Source: Mycobacterium sp. shizuoka-1
GTDB taxonomy: Bacteria > Actinomycetota > Actinomycetes > Mycobacteriales > Mycobacteriaceae
Length of the DNA: 47,676 nucleotides
Assembly (NCBI RefSeq): GCF_002723835.1
Contig: NZ_BEWG01000159.1
Span: forward strand, 1-47,676
Direction of reading: 5' to 3'
Position 1 is the stretch's first letter, and every line of letters starts with the position of its first letter. Shown here in pieces: positions 1-8,977 of the stretch. Both the position numbers and the translations under genes were made by a program. The notes under the pieces were generated by a model, which was given only the letters and a program-made list of their open reading frames with translations, did not search any database and was not told the origin of the DNA.

Positions 1-456
1 AGACAAGTCACTTCCCGGGTCCGCCCCCTCACGCTACAACCGCAGGGTCTTGACACAGAGAGGCGTCATTACCTCGCCCTGTTCGACGGGGTGGACGGCC
101 GGGCGTTATGGCTCGGGCGCACCAAACGCATCGCGTCGGCCGATCAACGAATCATCCTGCACGCCAAGCACCGCGGCTGTACCCGGCCCGGCTGTGACGC
201 CCCCGGCTATCACTCCGCAGTGCACCACGCCGCCCGAGACTGGAAGAACGGCGGCACCACCGACATCGACGACCTCACCCTGGCCTGCCCACCAGACAAC
301 CAACTGGTCGAAACCGGCGGCTGGAACACCCGCATCCTGCCCAACGGCCAGACCGAATGGATCCCCCCACCCGGCCTACCCATGCTCCACGGCGGCACCA
401 ACACCTACCACCACCCCGAGCGGCTGTTGGAGACTGAGACCGACGATCCGAACTAA
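1..456 (+). CDS. HNH endonuclease / DUF222 (13E12-type) protein, C-terminal part
   Basis: The reading frame is open from the first base of the window and ends with TAA at 454-456, so only the last 151 codons are visible. The segment TKRIASADQR, then RGCTRPGCDAPGY, then HHAARDW carries the Cys/His arrangement of the HNH nuclease domain at the end of mycobacterial DUF222/13E12 repeat proteins. Family members have a DUF222 region upstream, which lies outside the window. Members are often multicopy in mycobacteria and their cellular role is not settled. The stop overlaps the stop of the convergent ferredoxin gene by four bases. Whether the complete gene is intact cannot be judged here. Confidence 0.75.
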   Translation, partial: RQVTSRVRPLTLQPQGLDTERRHYLALFDGVDGRALWLGRTKRIASADQRIILHAKHRGCTRPGCDAPGYHSAVHHAARDWKNGGTTDIDDLTLACPPDNQLVETGGWNTRILPNGQTEWIPPPGLPMLHGGTNTYHHPERLLETETDDPN

Positions 457-782
457 CCCGGTGCGGTGTCCTTGCGCGGCTGTTGTGCCACCAGCGGGGC
501 GTCGAACGGCTGCCGGCCCAAACCGCGCGCGCCACCGGGCGATCCGAGGTCGGCGAAGAAATCCGCGTTGGCGTCGATGTAGGGCCGCCACTCGTCGGGC
601 ACTTCGTCGATGTAGGTGATCGCCTCGACCGGGCACACCGGCTCACAGGCCGCACAGTCCACGCACTCGTCGGGATGGATGTAGAGCATCCGCTCCCCCT
701 CGTAGATGCAGTCCACCGGGCATTCGTCCACGCACGCCTTGTCCCTGATGTCGACGCAGGGCTCACCGATCACGTAGGTCAT
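453..782 (-). CDS. fdxA: 7Fe ferredoxin (FdxA-like)
   Basis: A 109-aa cytoplasmic electron carrier. Cys9-x7-Cys17-x3-Cys21-Pro followed by Cys40-x2-Cys43-x2-Cys46-x3-Cys50-Pro is the pattern of bacterial 7Fe ferredoxins with one [3Fe-4S] and one [4Fe-4S] cluster. I chose the ATG at 782 because MTYVIGEPC is the family N-terminus. This ATG overlaps the TGA of the upstream oxidoreductase gene (ATGA), so the two are translationally coupled and the ferredoxin may serve that enzyme or its partners. The C-terminal about 35 residues after the cluster domain are typical of this group. The longer upstream frame lies inside the neighbouring gene and is not used. Confidence 0.88.
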   Translation of the reverse strand: MTYVIGEPCVDIRDKACVDECPVDCIYEGERMLYIHPDECVDCAACEPVCPVEAITYIDEVPDEWRPYIDANADFFADLGSPGGARGLGRQPFDAPLVAQQPRKDTAPG

Positions 783-2347
783 TTCGCCGCCAGATCGTCG
801 ATGGCCTGATGGGCCGCGTTGTAGCCTGGCACGAAGGTGATGCCCGGACCGCCGTGGCACCCGGCGCCGCCGAGGTAGAGCCCCTCGATCGGGATCGGCA
901 GATCGAGGAAACCCTTGGGACCCGGACGATTCGGCCCCATCAAGTCAGGATGCAGCAGGCCGTGACAGAAGTCGCCGTCCGGCGCCCCGAACATCGTCTG
1001 CATGTGGTAGGGCGCGAACGTGATGTGCCGGATCTGGATCTCCCGGAAGTTCGGTGCGAATTTGGTGATCTTGTCGATCACCGTCTCGGCCATCTCTTGC
1101 TTGAGGCGCCCATGCTGCTCCCGCGGGGCGTCGACCGGGAACCCGTAAGCGTACGCACTGGCGGCGTGCTTTCCCGGCGGCGCCAGCGAGGGATCCGCGA
1201 CCGAGGGGATCTGCATACCGAACGACGGGTTGTCCGGAAGCATTCCGGCCCTGGCCATTTCCCATTGCCGCTGCTGTTCCTCGGGGGTTCCGAACACCCC
1301 GACCGACGTCTGCATCCCGGGCTCGTTGAGCAGCTCGTAGGGTGAGGCGAACTCCGGCAGACCGTCGAGGGCGAAGTGCATCTGGATGAAGGTGGCCCGG
1401 TGATCGCGGCCGGCCAGCCGCTCCACCAGATTGCCGGGCAGATTCTCCGAGCCCACCAGGTCCACCAGCGTGAGGTCCGGGGAAAGATTGGACACCACGA
1501 CCGGCGCGGTGAGCACCGACCCGTCCCGCAACCGCACCCCGGTGACCCGATCGTCGTCCACCAGGATCTGTTCGACCTTGCTGCGGTAGCGGATCTCGCC
1601 GCCGCGGTCGATGAGCAACGTCTTCAGGTGATCACATACCGCACCGATGCCACCCTCGAGCTTCGTCATCATGGTGGCATTCATGTCCGGCACGCCCATC
1701 GCGAACGCCAGACACGTTGCGCTGCCGGGTGTGAACGGACCACGATAGGTGGAGTTGATCGCCAGGAACGCCAGCATGCCCCGGATGGTCGCGTACTTGT
1801 CCTTGTCGGGGAAGTTGCGATCGATCACGTCCATGGCCGTGCCGAACAGCATCTCGTGGATCGCGCGGCGCTCCGATTCGTTTGTGGCACAGGCATACAT
1901 CTCGTCGAGCGTCTTCGGTGGGGTGCGCGCTTCGAAGCGGCCGAGTGCCCGGGTGGGGCCGGTGGTCCATTCCAGCATCTTGGCCATGCCCAGAACCGAA
2001 TCGGCGCCGTGCTTCTCGGACAGATGGGTCATGTATTTCATCGGATCGCTGTACATGATCATCGGTTCCTCACCGGCTTCGCCGAGATTCACCGACTGCA
2101 CCTCCGCGTGGACCTGCGGGATCGTGTGCAGTTCCAAGGCCTGCGCCACTTCCGGCGCGGTCGGAAACTGCACCGAACCGGCGATCTCGTAACGGAATCC
2201 GTCGATCAGCTCGACCGTCGCAGCCATCCCGCCGGAATAGGTGTTTTGTTCCAGTACCACCGTGCGCAGGCCGTGCTGAGCCAGGACCGCCGCGGCGGTC
2301 AGGCCGTTGTGGCCGCCCCCGACGACGATCGCGTCGTAGTCACTCAT
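779..2347 (-). CDS. FAD-dependent oxidoreductase, phytoene desaturase/PYROXD2-like
   Basis: A 522-aa flavoprotein. The N-terminal Rossmann motif IVVGGGHNGL (about residues 7-16) and the Glu ending the second strand (VVLEQ) bind FAD. The C-terminal stretch GGAGCHGGPGITFVPGYNAA resembles the FAD-binding end of phytoene desaturase and PYROXD2-like proteins. Substrates of bacterial members of this group are mostly unknown, and a carotenoid role is not implied: no phytoene synthase is nearby. A good ribosome-binding site (AAGGAG) precedes the ATG at 2347. It is co-transcribed with the ferredoxin through an ATGA overlap. It is divergent from a TetR gene, with a palindrome in the gap that probably controls it. 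Confidence 0.82.
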   Translation of the reverse strand: MSDYDAIVVGGGHNGLTAAAVLAQHGLRTVVLEQNTYSGGMAATVELIDGFRYEIAGSVQFPTAPEVAQALELHTIPQVHAEVQSVNLGEAGEEPMIMYSDPMKYMTHLSEKHGADSVLGMAKMLEWTTGPTRALGRFEARTPPKTLDEMYACATNESERRAIHEMLFGTAMDVIDRNFPDKDKYATIRGMLAFLAINSTYRGPFTPGSATCLAFAMGVPDMNATMMTKLEGGIGAVCDHLKTLLIDRGGEIRYRSKVEQILVDDDRVTGVRLRDGSVLTAPVVVSNLSPDLTLVDLVGSENLPGNLVERLAGRDHRATFIQMHFALDGLPEFASPYELLNEPGMQTSVGVFGTPEEQQRQWEMARAGMLPDNPSFGMQIPSVADPSLAPPGKHAASAYAYGFPVDAPREQHGRLKQEMAETVIDKITKFAPNFREIQIRHITFAPYHMQTMFGAPDGDFCHGLLHPDLMGPNRPGPKGFLDLPIPIEGLYLGGAGCHGGPGITFVPGYNAAHQAIDDLAAK

Positions 2348-2380
2348 TTGTTGGTTTCTCCTTACTTGACGGGACCTATC

Positions 2381-2395
2381 TCACGACTGTCGTGA
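2381..2395. promoter_or_regulatory. 15-bp palindromic operator candidate (TetR site)
   Basis: TCACGACTGTCGTGA is a perfect 7+1+7 inverted repeat in the gap between the divergent oxidoreductase (start 2347) and TetR genes. Its position and size fit an operator for the adjacent TetR protein, which would control both itself and the oxidoreductase-ferredoxin operon. Binding is inferred from position only. Confidence 0.55.
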
Positions 2396-2427
2396 ATCGG
2401 CGAAAAGGATTGTGCGAAAATGACGTA

Positions 2428-3018
2428 ATGACGAACATGCACGAGCGCCGCAGGACCTCGACGCGGGAGGCATTGCGGGAGGTGGCGCTGGCCAGGTTCG
2501 CCCGCGACGGATTCGCCAACGTGACCGTCGCCGAACTCGCCGACGAGGCGGGCGTCACGCAGCGCACCTTCTTCCGGCACTTCCCGACCAAAGAGGCCGT
2601 GCTGTTTCAGGATTACGAAACACAACTGGAGTGGTTCGCCGAGGCGTTGGCTCGACGCCCAGCCAACGAGTCGCTGTTCGACGCGGTGCTCGGCAGTGTG
2701 GTGAGCTTCCCACACGACTTGGAAGTCGTTCGCCAAGCGGCCATCCTGCGAGCGACGCTGCTCGAGGGTGAGCGCACCGCCGGACACCTGCGGGTGGTGC
2801 AGTCCTCGTTCGCCGAGGTGCTCACCGAGTTCGTCAGGCGCCGCTATCCCGATCTGCCCGATCTCGACCTGATCGCCGAGGTGGCCGGTGCGGCGCTGGC
2901 GGCGACCCTGGTGGCCGCGGTGGAGCGGTGGGGCCGCGACGGATGCACGACCGACCTGCGTGCGGTGGTGGCCACCAGCGTCGATCTCATCCGCTCCGGG
3001 CTTGCACCGCTGGCCTAA
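2428..3018 (+). CDS. TetR family transcriptional regulator
   Basis: A protein of about 196 aa. The N-terminal helix-turn-helix VTVAELADEAGVTQRTFFRHF followed by the TKEAVL turn is a standard TetR DNA-binding domain. The rest is the variable ligand/dimer domain, rich in Ala and Leu. I prefer the ATG at 2428 because the earlier in-frame GTG at 2392 lies inside the palindrome at 2381-2395. A TTG at 2410 or the ATG at 2437 are alternatives, since no ribosome-binding site is ideally placed. It is divergent from the FAD oxidoreductase, its most likely target. Its TAA overlaps the mceF stop codon by four bases. A role in mce regulation is possible but not shown. Confidence 0.85.
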   Translation: MTNMHERRRTSTREALREVALARFARDGFANVTVAELADEAGVTQRTFFRHFPTKEAVLFQDYETQLEWFAEALARRPANESLFDAVLGSVVSFPHDLEVVRQAAILRATLLEGERTAGHLRVVQSSFAEVLTEFVRRRYPDLPDLDLIAEVAGAALAATLVAAVERWGRDGCTTDLRAVVATSVDLIRSGLAPLA

Positions 3019-4493
3019 CACGGCAGCAGGTCCTTCCACGACGCCGGCGCCTTGGACGCGCCGAGATCCGACTGCACATAGCGGCGCCCATCGGGGGTGA
3101 TATAGCTGCCGGTCGCTGGGTTGTACGGGACCACCGAAGCCGGCGCCCGGCCACCGTCGGCTGTGCCGAATGCGCTGGGCGCCACGCCTGGTGGCGGTGC
3201 AACCGGCCCGTAGATGTGGTCGTCGGGATTGACCCTGCTGTCGGGCGGGACGCCTTGGGAGATCAGGTTCGGATCCAGTGGGTAGGGACCGACCGCATGT
3301 TGACGAACTGCGGTCGGCACGAACGACTGATCGCTGTCGCACATCTCGACCGTCGGTGCGCGCTTGCCCGGCTTGCCGACACACGGATAGTTCCTGGCCC
3401 CGCGCACCGCGATCGGCGAGTCCTGCGGCAGTTTGCAGTACAGGCCGTCCGGGGTGTCGATGGTGGTGGTGTCGGCGGGTGACCGCCACGACGACGGCGG
3501 CAGGAAGCCCACCGTGCACGGCGGCGGATCGCCCAGCGTGATCGCGAACTCCCCCACCGGCAGGCCGCTCGGGTTGTTGGTCGGCAAGCCGAAGGCCTGG
3601 GTGCTGGCGACCGCGGGCGGCAACAGCACGAGCAACTGCTCGAGCGAGGAGTTGTAGGTGAGAAGAATCTGGCCGAGCGCGCTGAGGTTGGCCAGCAGTA
3701 CGGGCAGCGTGGGCTTGACCTGGTCGAGCAGCCTGGCGACCTCGTCGGCGGCTGCCGGGCCGGTGCGCAGCAGTGCCCGCACATGCTCGTCGTCGTCGGC
3801 GACCGTCTGGGTGACGTCGGCCAGACCGCGAGCCAACACCCGCAGCGAATCCATCGACGCGACTTGGGAATCCAGCAGGGGTGCCGAGTCGTCGACCAGC
3901 ATTCTGGTGCGATCGCGCACCGAGCCGACCGCGCCGATCACGGTGGCCGAGGAGTCCAGCAGCGAGGACAGGTCATAACCGGCCCCGCGCAGGCCCTGAT
4001 CCGATTCGTCGAGCAATACCGACAGTTGTTCCCCGGGAATGCTGTTCACCAGCGCGCTCACGCTGTCGAGCATCGGGCCGACCGCCTGCGGGATCGTGGT
4101 CTGCGCGGCGGAGATCACCGACCCGTCCCGCAGGTACGGACCAGATCCGCTCTGTGGCCGCAGATCGACGTACTGTTCACCGATCGCCGAGGCGCTGCGG
4201 ACCTCGGCGCGCAGGTCGAGCGGGATCTTCGGCGACGTGTCCAGCGAGAGAGTCGCTTCCGCTCCGGTCTTGGTCAGCCGCAACGCGGTCACCTTGCCGA
4301 CCTGCACCCCGCGATAGGTCACGTTGGAGAATCGGTACAGCCCGCCGCCGCTGGGCAGTTCCAGCGTGACGGTGATCTTGCCGATTCCCAGCAACGTCGG
4401 AACCTGCACGAACACAAAGGTCATCAGCAGCAGGCCGGTCAACGCGATGATCCCGAAGACCACCAGCTGGATGCGGACGAACCGAGTCAGCAT
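3015..4493 (-). CDS. mceF: MceF-like substrate-binding protein
   Basis: A 492-aa last member of the mce operon. An N-terminal membrane anchor (about residues 7-30, VVFGIIALTGLLLMTFVFV) is followed by an MlaD/Mce domain (about 35-115, GLYRFSNVTYRGVQVGKV) and long helical regions. A proline-rich tail ends in SWKDLLPC. Mce proteins form a periplasm-spanning assembly that moves lipids across the mycobacterial envelope, usually with YrbE permeases and an MceG ATPase. The ATG at 4493 overlaps the mceE TGA by one base (TGATG). The long C-terminal extension is usual for MceF-type subunits. The substrate is not predictable from sequence. Confidence 0.85.
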   Translation of the reverse strand: MLTRFVRIQLVVFGIIALTGLLLMTFVFVQVPTLLGIGKITVTLELPSGGGLYRFSNVTYRGVQVGKVTALRLTKTGAEATLSLDTSPKIPLDLRAEVRSASAIGEQYVDLRPQSGSGPYLRDGSVISAAQTTIPQAVGPMLDSVSALVNSIPGEQLSVLLDESDQGLRGAGYDLSSLLDSSATVIGAVGSVRDRTRMLVDDSAPLLDSQVASMDSLRVLARGLADVTQTVADDDEHVRALLRTGPAAADEVARLLDQVKPTLPVLLANLSALGQILLTYNSSLEQLLVLLPPAVASTQAFGLPTNNPSGLPVGEFAITLGDPPPCTVGFLPPSSWRSPADTTTIDTPDGLYCKLPQDSPIAVRGARNYPCVGKPGKRAPTVEMCDSDQSFVPTAVRQHAVGPYPLDPNLISQGVPPDSRVNPDDHIYGPVAPPPGVAPSAFGTADGGRAPASVVPYNPATGSYITPDGRRYVQSDLGASKAPASWKDLLPC

Positions 4494-5620
4494 CAACCGC
4501 CCCCGGTCGCCGGTGGTGGGTCGGTCAGGCCGGTCCGCAGCGGATCGTAGGTGTAGTTCAGATACCACGGATCCCCTGGCGCGGGAACGAGTTTGGCGTC
4601 TTGATCACCCCATCGGGTACCCAGGAACAGGGTGCGCTTGAGGCGCGGAACGGTCAGGTCGGCGACCAAGAACATGTTGACGTAGTCGCCGCGCACGGCC
4701 CGGTCGATGTAGCTCTGGCTGTACGGGTAGGTGACGGCGAAGGCCAGCGCGGTGTCGAGTTCGGGGCCCACGTCGGCCAGCGCTTTGATCGTGGGTTCGA
4801 GATTGCGCAGGTTGGTGACGAGGTCGTCCTGGGTCGCGTTGATCAGATCCGTGGTCGATTCGCTGAAGCTGCGCAGCTTGTCCAGCGCGGTGACGATGCG
4901 GGGGCGTTCCCGGATCAGGACGTCGAGGGCGGCCGGAATGCGTTGCAGCGCTTCGGTGATCACCTGCCGGTGGTCGGCCAGTGTCCCGCTCAACCGGTTG
5001 ACCTGCTGGATCATGTCGATCAGGTCGGCCCGCTGGCCATCCAGCGTGCCGGCGAACGTGTCCAGCCGCCGGAGCAGGTCCCGGACCTGCCCCTGGCGTC
5101 CGGCCAGTGCGGTGTTGGCATTGCGGATGACATCGCCGATCTGGCCCAGTCCCCCGCCGTTCACCACCGCGGACAGGGTGGACAGCGTGCGCTCGGTGGA
5201 CGGATAGGTCGACGACTTGTTCAGCGGGATCGTCGCGCCCGGCTGCAGCCGGCCGCTGGGTGCTTCCCCGACCGGCGGGTCGAGTTCCAGGTGCATCGAG
5301 CCCAGCAGGCTGGTCTGCCCGACGGTGGCCACCGCGTTGGCCGGGACGACGACGTCGGGACGGACGAACACCTCGACGTCGGCGTGCCAGTTCCGCAGTC
5401 GCATCGAGCCGACGGTTCCCACCACGACGTCGTCGACCAGAACCGGCGAGTTCGATTCGAGCATTCCGACATTGGCGATCTCGACGTGGAAGACGGTGGC
5501 GCTGCGCCGGTCTTCGGTGCCCGGCAGTGGCAACGAGTTCAGGTCGCGGAATCCGCAGCCCGAGGCGCCGGTCGTGATGACCACGACCGCGGCGACGGCG
5601 CACATGGGACGGAATCTCAC
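4493..5620 (-). CDS. mceE: MceE-like lipoprotein (LprK type)
   Basis: A 375-aa predicted lipoprotein. The N-terminal hydrophobic stretch AVAAVVVITTGASGC ends in a lipobox (A-S-G-C), so the mature protein should be lipid-anchored at the Cys, as expected for the fifth mce gene. The MlaD domain covers about residues 40-120 (FHVEIANVGMLESNSPVLVDD) and is followed by helical repeats. The GTG start at 5620 overlaps the mceD stop (GTGA), which is why I set the start there and not further upstream. Confidence 0.85.
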   Translation of the reverse strand: MRFRPMCAVAAVVVITTGASGCGFRDLNSLPLPGTEDRRSATVFHVEIANVGMLESNSPVLVDDVVVGTVGSMRLRNWHADVEVFVRPDVVVPANAVATVGQTSLLGSMHLELDPPVGEAPSGRLQPGATIPLNKSSTYPSTERTLSTLSAVVNGGGLGQIGDVIRNANTALAGRQGQVRDLLRRLDTFAGTLDGQRADLIDMIQQVNRLSGTLADHRQVITEALQRIPAALDVLIRERPRIVTALDKLRSFSESTTDLINATQDDLVTNLRNLEPTIKALADVGPELDTALAFAVTYPYSQSYIDRAVRGDYVNMFLVADLTVPRLKRTLFLGTRWGDQDAKLVPAPGDPWYLNYTYDPLRTGLTDPPPATGGG

Positions 5621-6858
5621 GGCGCAGGCGCCCCCGTGTAGGCCGAGACCGCCGGTGGCGTCTCGGGGGGACCCGGGCGCGGCCCTGCGCCGCCGGGGGC
5701 CAGCGCCGGATCGGAGTAGAGCAGGTTTTCCGGTGACGGCGCCTTCATCAGATACGGACTCATCGGGAACGGGATGAGGTTGAAGCTGAGCAGCCGCATG
5801 GCCGGGCCGAGGTACTGCTCGCACAGTTTGCCGGTCTCGGCGGCGGTGGCGTTCTCGATGGCGCCGATCTGACCGCAGATGAACTGGATCGGATTGGCGA
5901 AGTCGTTGAACACGATCGAGCCGATGTTGTCGCCGGTGTCGGGGTTGTAGACGTTGTAGTAGTTGGCGAACGCATTGGGCGCGACATGCAGCAGTTGCTC
6001 GATGCTCTTGCGGTTCTCGGCCAGATTTCTGGTGACGTCGCTCAGGCGCTGGATCTGTTCGGCGGTCACCTCACGACTTCCGCCGACGAAGCGCTGCGCA
6101 TCGGCGGTCGCCGTGGCGAGGTCTCGCAGGGCGGCGTCGAGATCTGCGGTGTTGTCGTCCAAAGTGCCCGCCAAGGCGGCAAGGCGGTGCTCGAAGTCGA
6201 CGATCGTGGCACTGCTGTCCCGCAGGGCCGTCACCAGATTCTGCAGGCCCGTGATGATGTCGACGACGTCGCCGCTGCCGTCGGCGAATATCCGCGCGAC
6301 GGTGGACAACTGAGCCAACATCTGGCGCAGTTTGGCGCCGTTGCCGCCCATCGCACCCGCGGTGTCATCGATCAGCCGCGCCAGCGCAGGCCGGGCTGAC
6401 TCGCTGCTGGGCCCCAAATCGGTGGACAGCCGCATAAGCTGGGTTTTGACGTCGTCCCACTCGACGGGGACCGCAGTCCGCTCGACCGGGATGACCGCCC
6501 CGGACGGCATTGTCGGGCCGGAGTCCCGATAGGCGGGCGTGAGCTGCAGGTAGCGGGCCGCGACCAGGTTCTGCGCCACGATCACTGCGCTGGCACCGGC
6601 CGGGATGTCGATCCCCGGATCCACGCGCAGTACCACCTTGACCTGCTTGCCGATCGGCTCGATGGCATCGATCGTGCCGACTTTCACCCCGGACACCCGA
6701 ACCTCGTCGCCGGGGTAGATGGCGTTGGCCGCGGTGAAATAGGCCGTGATGGTCGTGGCCGCGTAGTAGGTGTGACGAACGACGAACGCGGTGCCCGCCG
6801 CACACAAGGCCACCAACACCGCGGCGGTCGCGGCAGTGATGCGGTTGCGCATGCTCAC
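5617..6858 (-). CDS. mceD: MceD-like protein
   Basis: About 413 aa. There is one N-terminal transmembrane helix (AATAAVLVALCAAGTAFVV), then an Mce/MlaD domain (YPGDEVRVSGVKVGTIDAIE), helical regions, and a Pro-rich tail (about the last 45 residues) typical of MceD. The GTG at 6858 overlaps the mceC TGA (GTGA) and has GAGGGG just upstream. An ATG two codons later at 6852 is an equally possible start. The same frame stays open far upstream through mceC, but that part is shadow coding. Confidence 0.83.
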   Translation of the reverse strand: MSMRNRITAATAAVLVALCAAGTAFVVRHTYYAATTITAYFTAANAIYPGDEVRVSGVKVGTIDAIEPIGKQVKVVLRVDPGIDIPAGASAVIVAQNLVAARYLQLTPAYRDSGPTMPSGAVIPVERTAVPVEWDDVKTQLMRLSTDLGPSSESARPALARLIDDTAGAMGGNGAKLRQMLAQLSTVARIFADGSGDVVDIITGLQNLVTALRDSSATIVDFEHRLAALAGTLDDNTADLDAALRDLATATADAQRFVGGSREVTAEQIQRLSDVTRNLAENRKSIEQLLHVAPNAFANYYNVYNPDTGDNIGSIVFNDFANPIQFICGQIGAIENATAAETGKLCEQYLGPAMRLLSFNLIPFPMSPYLMKAPSPENLLYSDPALAPGGAGPRPGPPETPPAVSAYTGAPAP

Positions 6859-7949
6859 GGTGTCCCCTCGTGCGGTGTGGGTGGAATGCCGTTGTACGGG
6901 AACGGGAACTCGGCCCGCGGTCCCGCGTTGTCGGGCGGCTGGCCCGCATCGGTTCCCCGACGGAAGCCGAAGGCGTAGTCGAAGAACGGCTGCAGGAATT
7001 CCGCGGGCACGACATTGGCGGTGAAGGCCTGGTAGTAGAAGCCGCTGGAGACCGCCTCGCCCATGGTGATCTCGTATTTGGCCAGGCCCGGAAGCGCTTT
7101 GGCGATGTTGTCGTTGTTCTTCTGCAGCACTGCCGTCACCGAGTTGAGCCGCTGCAGGGTGGGCGCGAGTGTCGCTTCGTTGTCGGCGACCAGCCCGGAC
7201 AACTGCCGGCTCATCGCCGAGGTGTTGGCCAGCAGGTCCGCGATCGCCTGGCGGCGCGCGGCCAGCACGGCGACCAGATCCGAACCGTTGAGGATCAACG
7301 CGTTGACCTGCTGGCGGCGGTCGGACAGGACCCCGGCGAGATCGGAAGCGTTGCGCAGCAATTCGCGCAGGGTGTCGTTTCGGCTGTTCATCGATCGGGA
7401 CAGCCGGGTCAGGCCGTCCAGGGTGGGCCCCAGCTGCGGCGCCATCGCGTCGACGGTGTCCGACAGTGTCTCCAGCGACTGGTTCAGCGACGCGGTGTCG
7501 ACCCCGGCTGCGTTCGTGGTGAGGTCGCCGACGGCGTCGGTGAGCACGTAAGGCGACGACGTGCGTGACGCCGGGATCACGTCGGACGGTTTCTGCGTCC
7601 CGGTACCGGACGGGACGAGGGTCACGATCCGGGCGCCGAGCACGGTTCCGGTCTTGATGTGCGCGGTGGTCTGGGAGCCCAGATGCACGGAGCCGTCGAC
7701 GGTGAAGGTGACCAGCGCATCGCCCCGCACCAGGGCGATGGCCGAGACGGTTCCGACCTTGATCCCGGAGATCACCACGTCGTTGCCGGTGGCCAGCCCG
7801 CCGGCCTCGGCAAACACGGCTTGATATCGGACCTGGGTCGCCCACGACCAGAGCCGTTGCGGCGCAAGGCCGACCAACACGACCAGCACTGCCACCGAGA
7901 CCCCGATGAAGCCGGCTCGGATCAGCGACGTGCCGCGGTATCTGCTCAT
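6855..7949 (-). CDS. mceC: MceC-like protein
   Basis: A 364-aa third Mce subunit. An N-terminal membrane anchor (FIGVSVAVLVVLVGLA) is followed by an MlaD domain (about 38-115, FAEAGGLATGNDVVISGIKVG). A helical region and an aromatic-rich segment near the end (FYYQAFTANVVPAEFLQPFF) are also found in other MceC/D-type proteins. The ATG at 7949 shares one base with the mceB TGA (TGATG). Confidence 0.85.
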   Translation of the reverse strand: MSRYRGTSLIRAGFIGVSVAVLVVLVGLAPQRLWSWATQVRYQAVFAEAGGLATGNDVVISGIKVGTVSAIALVRGDALVTFTVDGSVHLGSQTTAHIKTGTVLGARIVTLVPSGTGTQKPSDVIPASRTSSPYVLTDAVGDLTTNAAGVDTASLNQSLETLSDTVDAMAPQLGPTLDGLTRLSRSMNSRNDTLRELLRNASDLAGVLSDRRQQVNALILNGSDLVAVLAARRQAIADLLANTSAMSRQLSGLVADNEATLAPTLQRLNSVTAVLQKNNDNIAKALPGLAKYEITMGEAVSSGFYYQAFTANVVPAEFLQPFFDYAFGFRRGTDAGQPPDNAGPRAEFPFPYNGIPPTPHEGTP

Positions 7950-8977
7950 CACGGTTCGGCGCACCGCCCGCCGGTCTGCTTGAGCCAGGGGAACACCGCG
8001 GTCCGGCCCTCCAGGTCGGTGACGCGCACCGACATGCCGCACACGTACATCTGGATGAAGCTGCCGTAGGCGCCGAGCCGGGTCAGCTTGCGGTAGTTCT
8101 CCGGCGCCTTCGCCAGTGCCCGATCCACTCGGTCCTTGTCCTGGTCCAGCAGCGGTGCCACGCGGTTCAGCTCGTTGACCACCCCGGCCAGCGGCGAGCG
8201 GGCGTTGGCCAGCAGGTCCGACAACGATGCCGTGCCCGCGTCCAGCGCATCGATGGCCGTGCCGATCGGGTCGCGGTCGGCGGCGAAGCCGGTGATCAGT
8301 TTCTCGATCCGGTCGACCGCCGCCGAGAACTGGTCGCCCTCGGTGGTCAGCGCGGACAGCACCACTTTGAGGTTGTCGATCAGCTGCTGGATCACGCTGT
8401 CGTTGTCGGCCAGCGCGTTGGTGAACGAGGCCGTCTTGGTGAACAGCGACTCGACGGTGCCACCCTGGCCCTGCAGGATCTGCACCAGCGAGGAGGTCAG
8501 CGCGTTGACGTCGCTCGGGCTCAGGCTCTGGATCACCGGTTTGAGGCCGCTGAGCAGCAGGTCGAGGTCGAGTGCCGGCTGGGTGCGGTCCATCGGGATC
8601 TGCGAACCGGCGGGCAGCATCGCCGTGGGCCCGGGCGCATCGACCAGCTCCAGGTAGCGGTCGCCAACGAGGTTGAGGTAACGGACGGCCAGTGTGGTGG
8701 CGGTGGTCAGCACGACGTCGCGGTCGGCCTCGAAGGTGACCAGTGCGGTGGCGTCGTCGCGCAGCGTCACCGTGTCGACGGTGCCGATGCGGATGCCCGC
8801 CGCCCGCACACTGTCACCGGGCTTGAGCCGCGACACGTCTGCGAACACCGCGGAGTAGCCGTTGGTGCGACCGGTGCGGTACTGGGCGAAGGTCATGAAC
8901 AGAAACGCCGTCGCCGTGACCATCACGACCGCGAACGCGAAGAATTTGACCGCGGTCCCCCGCGCCGATCGCCTCAC
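7949..8977 (-). CDS. mceB: MceB-like protein
   Basis: A 342-aa second Mce subunit. The membrane anchor FAFAVVMVTATAFLFMTFA (about residues 12-30) is followed by an MlaD domain (FADVSRLKPGDSVRAAGIRIG, about 42-120) and the Mce helical domain. The end contains YVCGMSVRVTDLEGR, typical of MceB. The GTG at 8977 overlaps the mceA TGA (GTGA), which decides the start. In this frame the upstream sequence is open through mceA but lacks Mce similarity. Confidence 0.86.
   Translation of the reverse strand: MRRSARGTAVKFFAFAVVMVTATAFLFMTFAQYRTGRTNGYSAVFADVSRLKPGDSVRAAGIRIGTVDTVTLRDDATALVTFEADRDVVLTTATTLAVRYLNLVGDRYLELVDAPGPTAMLPAGSQIPMDRTQPALDLDLLLSGLKPVIQSLSPSDVNALTSSLVQILQGQGGTVESLFTKTASFTNALADNDSVIQQLIDNLKVVLSALTTEGDQFSAAVDRIEKLITGFAADRDPIGTAIDALDAGTASLSDLLANARSPLAGVVNELNRVAPLLDQDKDRVDRALAKAPENYRKLTRLGAYGSFIQMYVCGMSVRVTDLEGRTAVFPWLKQTGGRCAEP

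Noticed and set aside
779..2347. Carotenoid biosynthesis role for the phytoene-desaturase-like protein
   Set aside because: Neighbours are a ferredoxin and TetR, with no phytoene synthase or prenyltransferase. The fold is shared by many unrelated oxidoreductases.
6859..7845. Upstream extension of the mceD frame through mceC (742 codons in total)
   Set aside because: Only the part from 6858 downward resembles MceD. The rest is an alternative reading of mceC.
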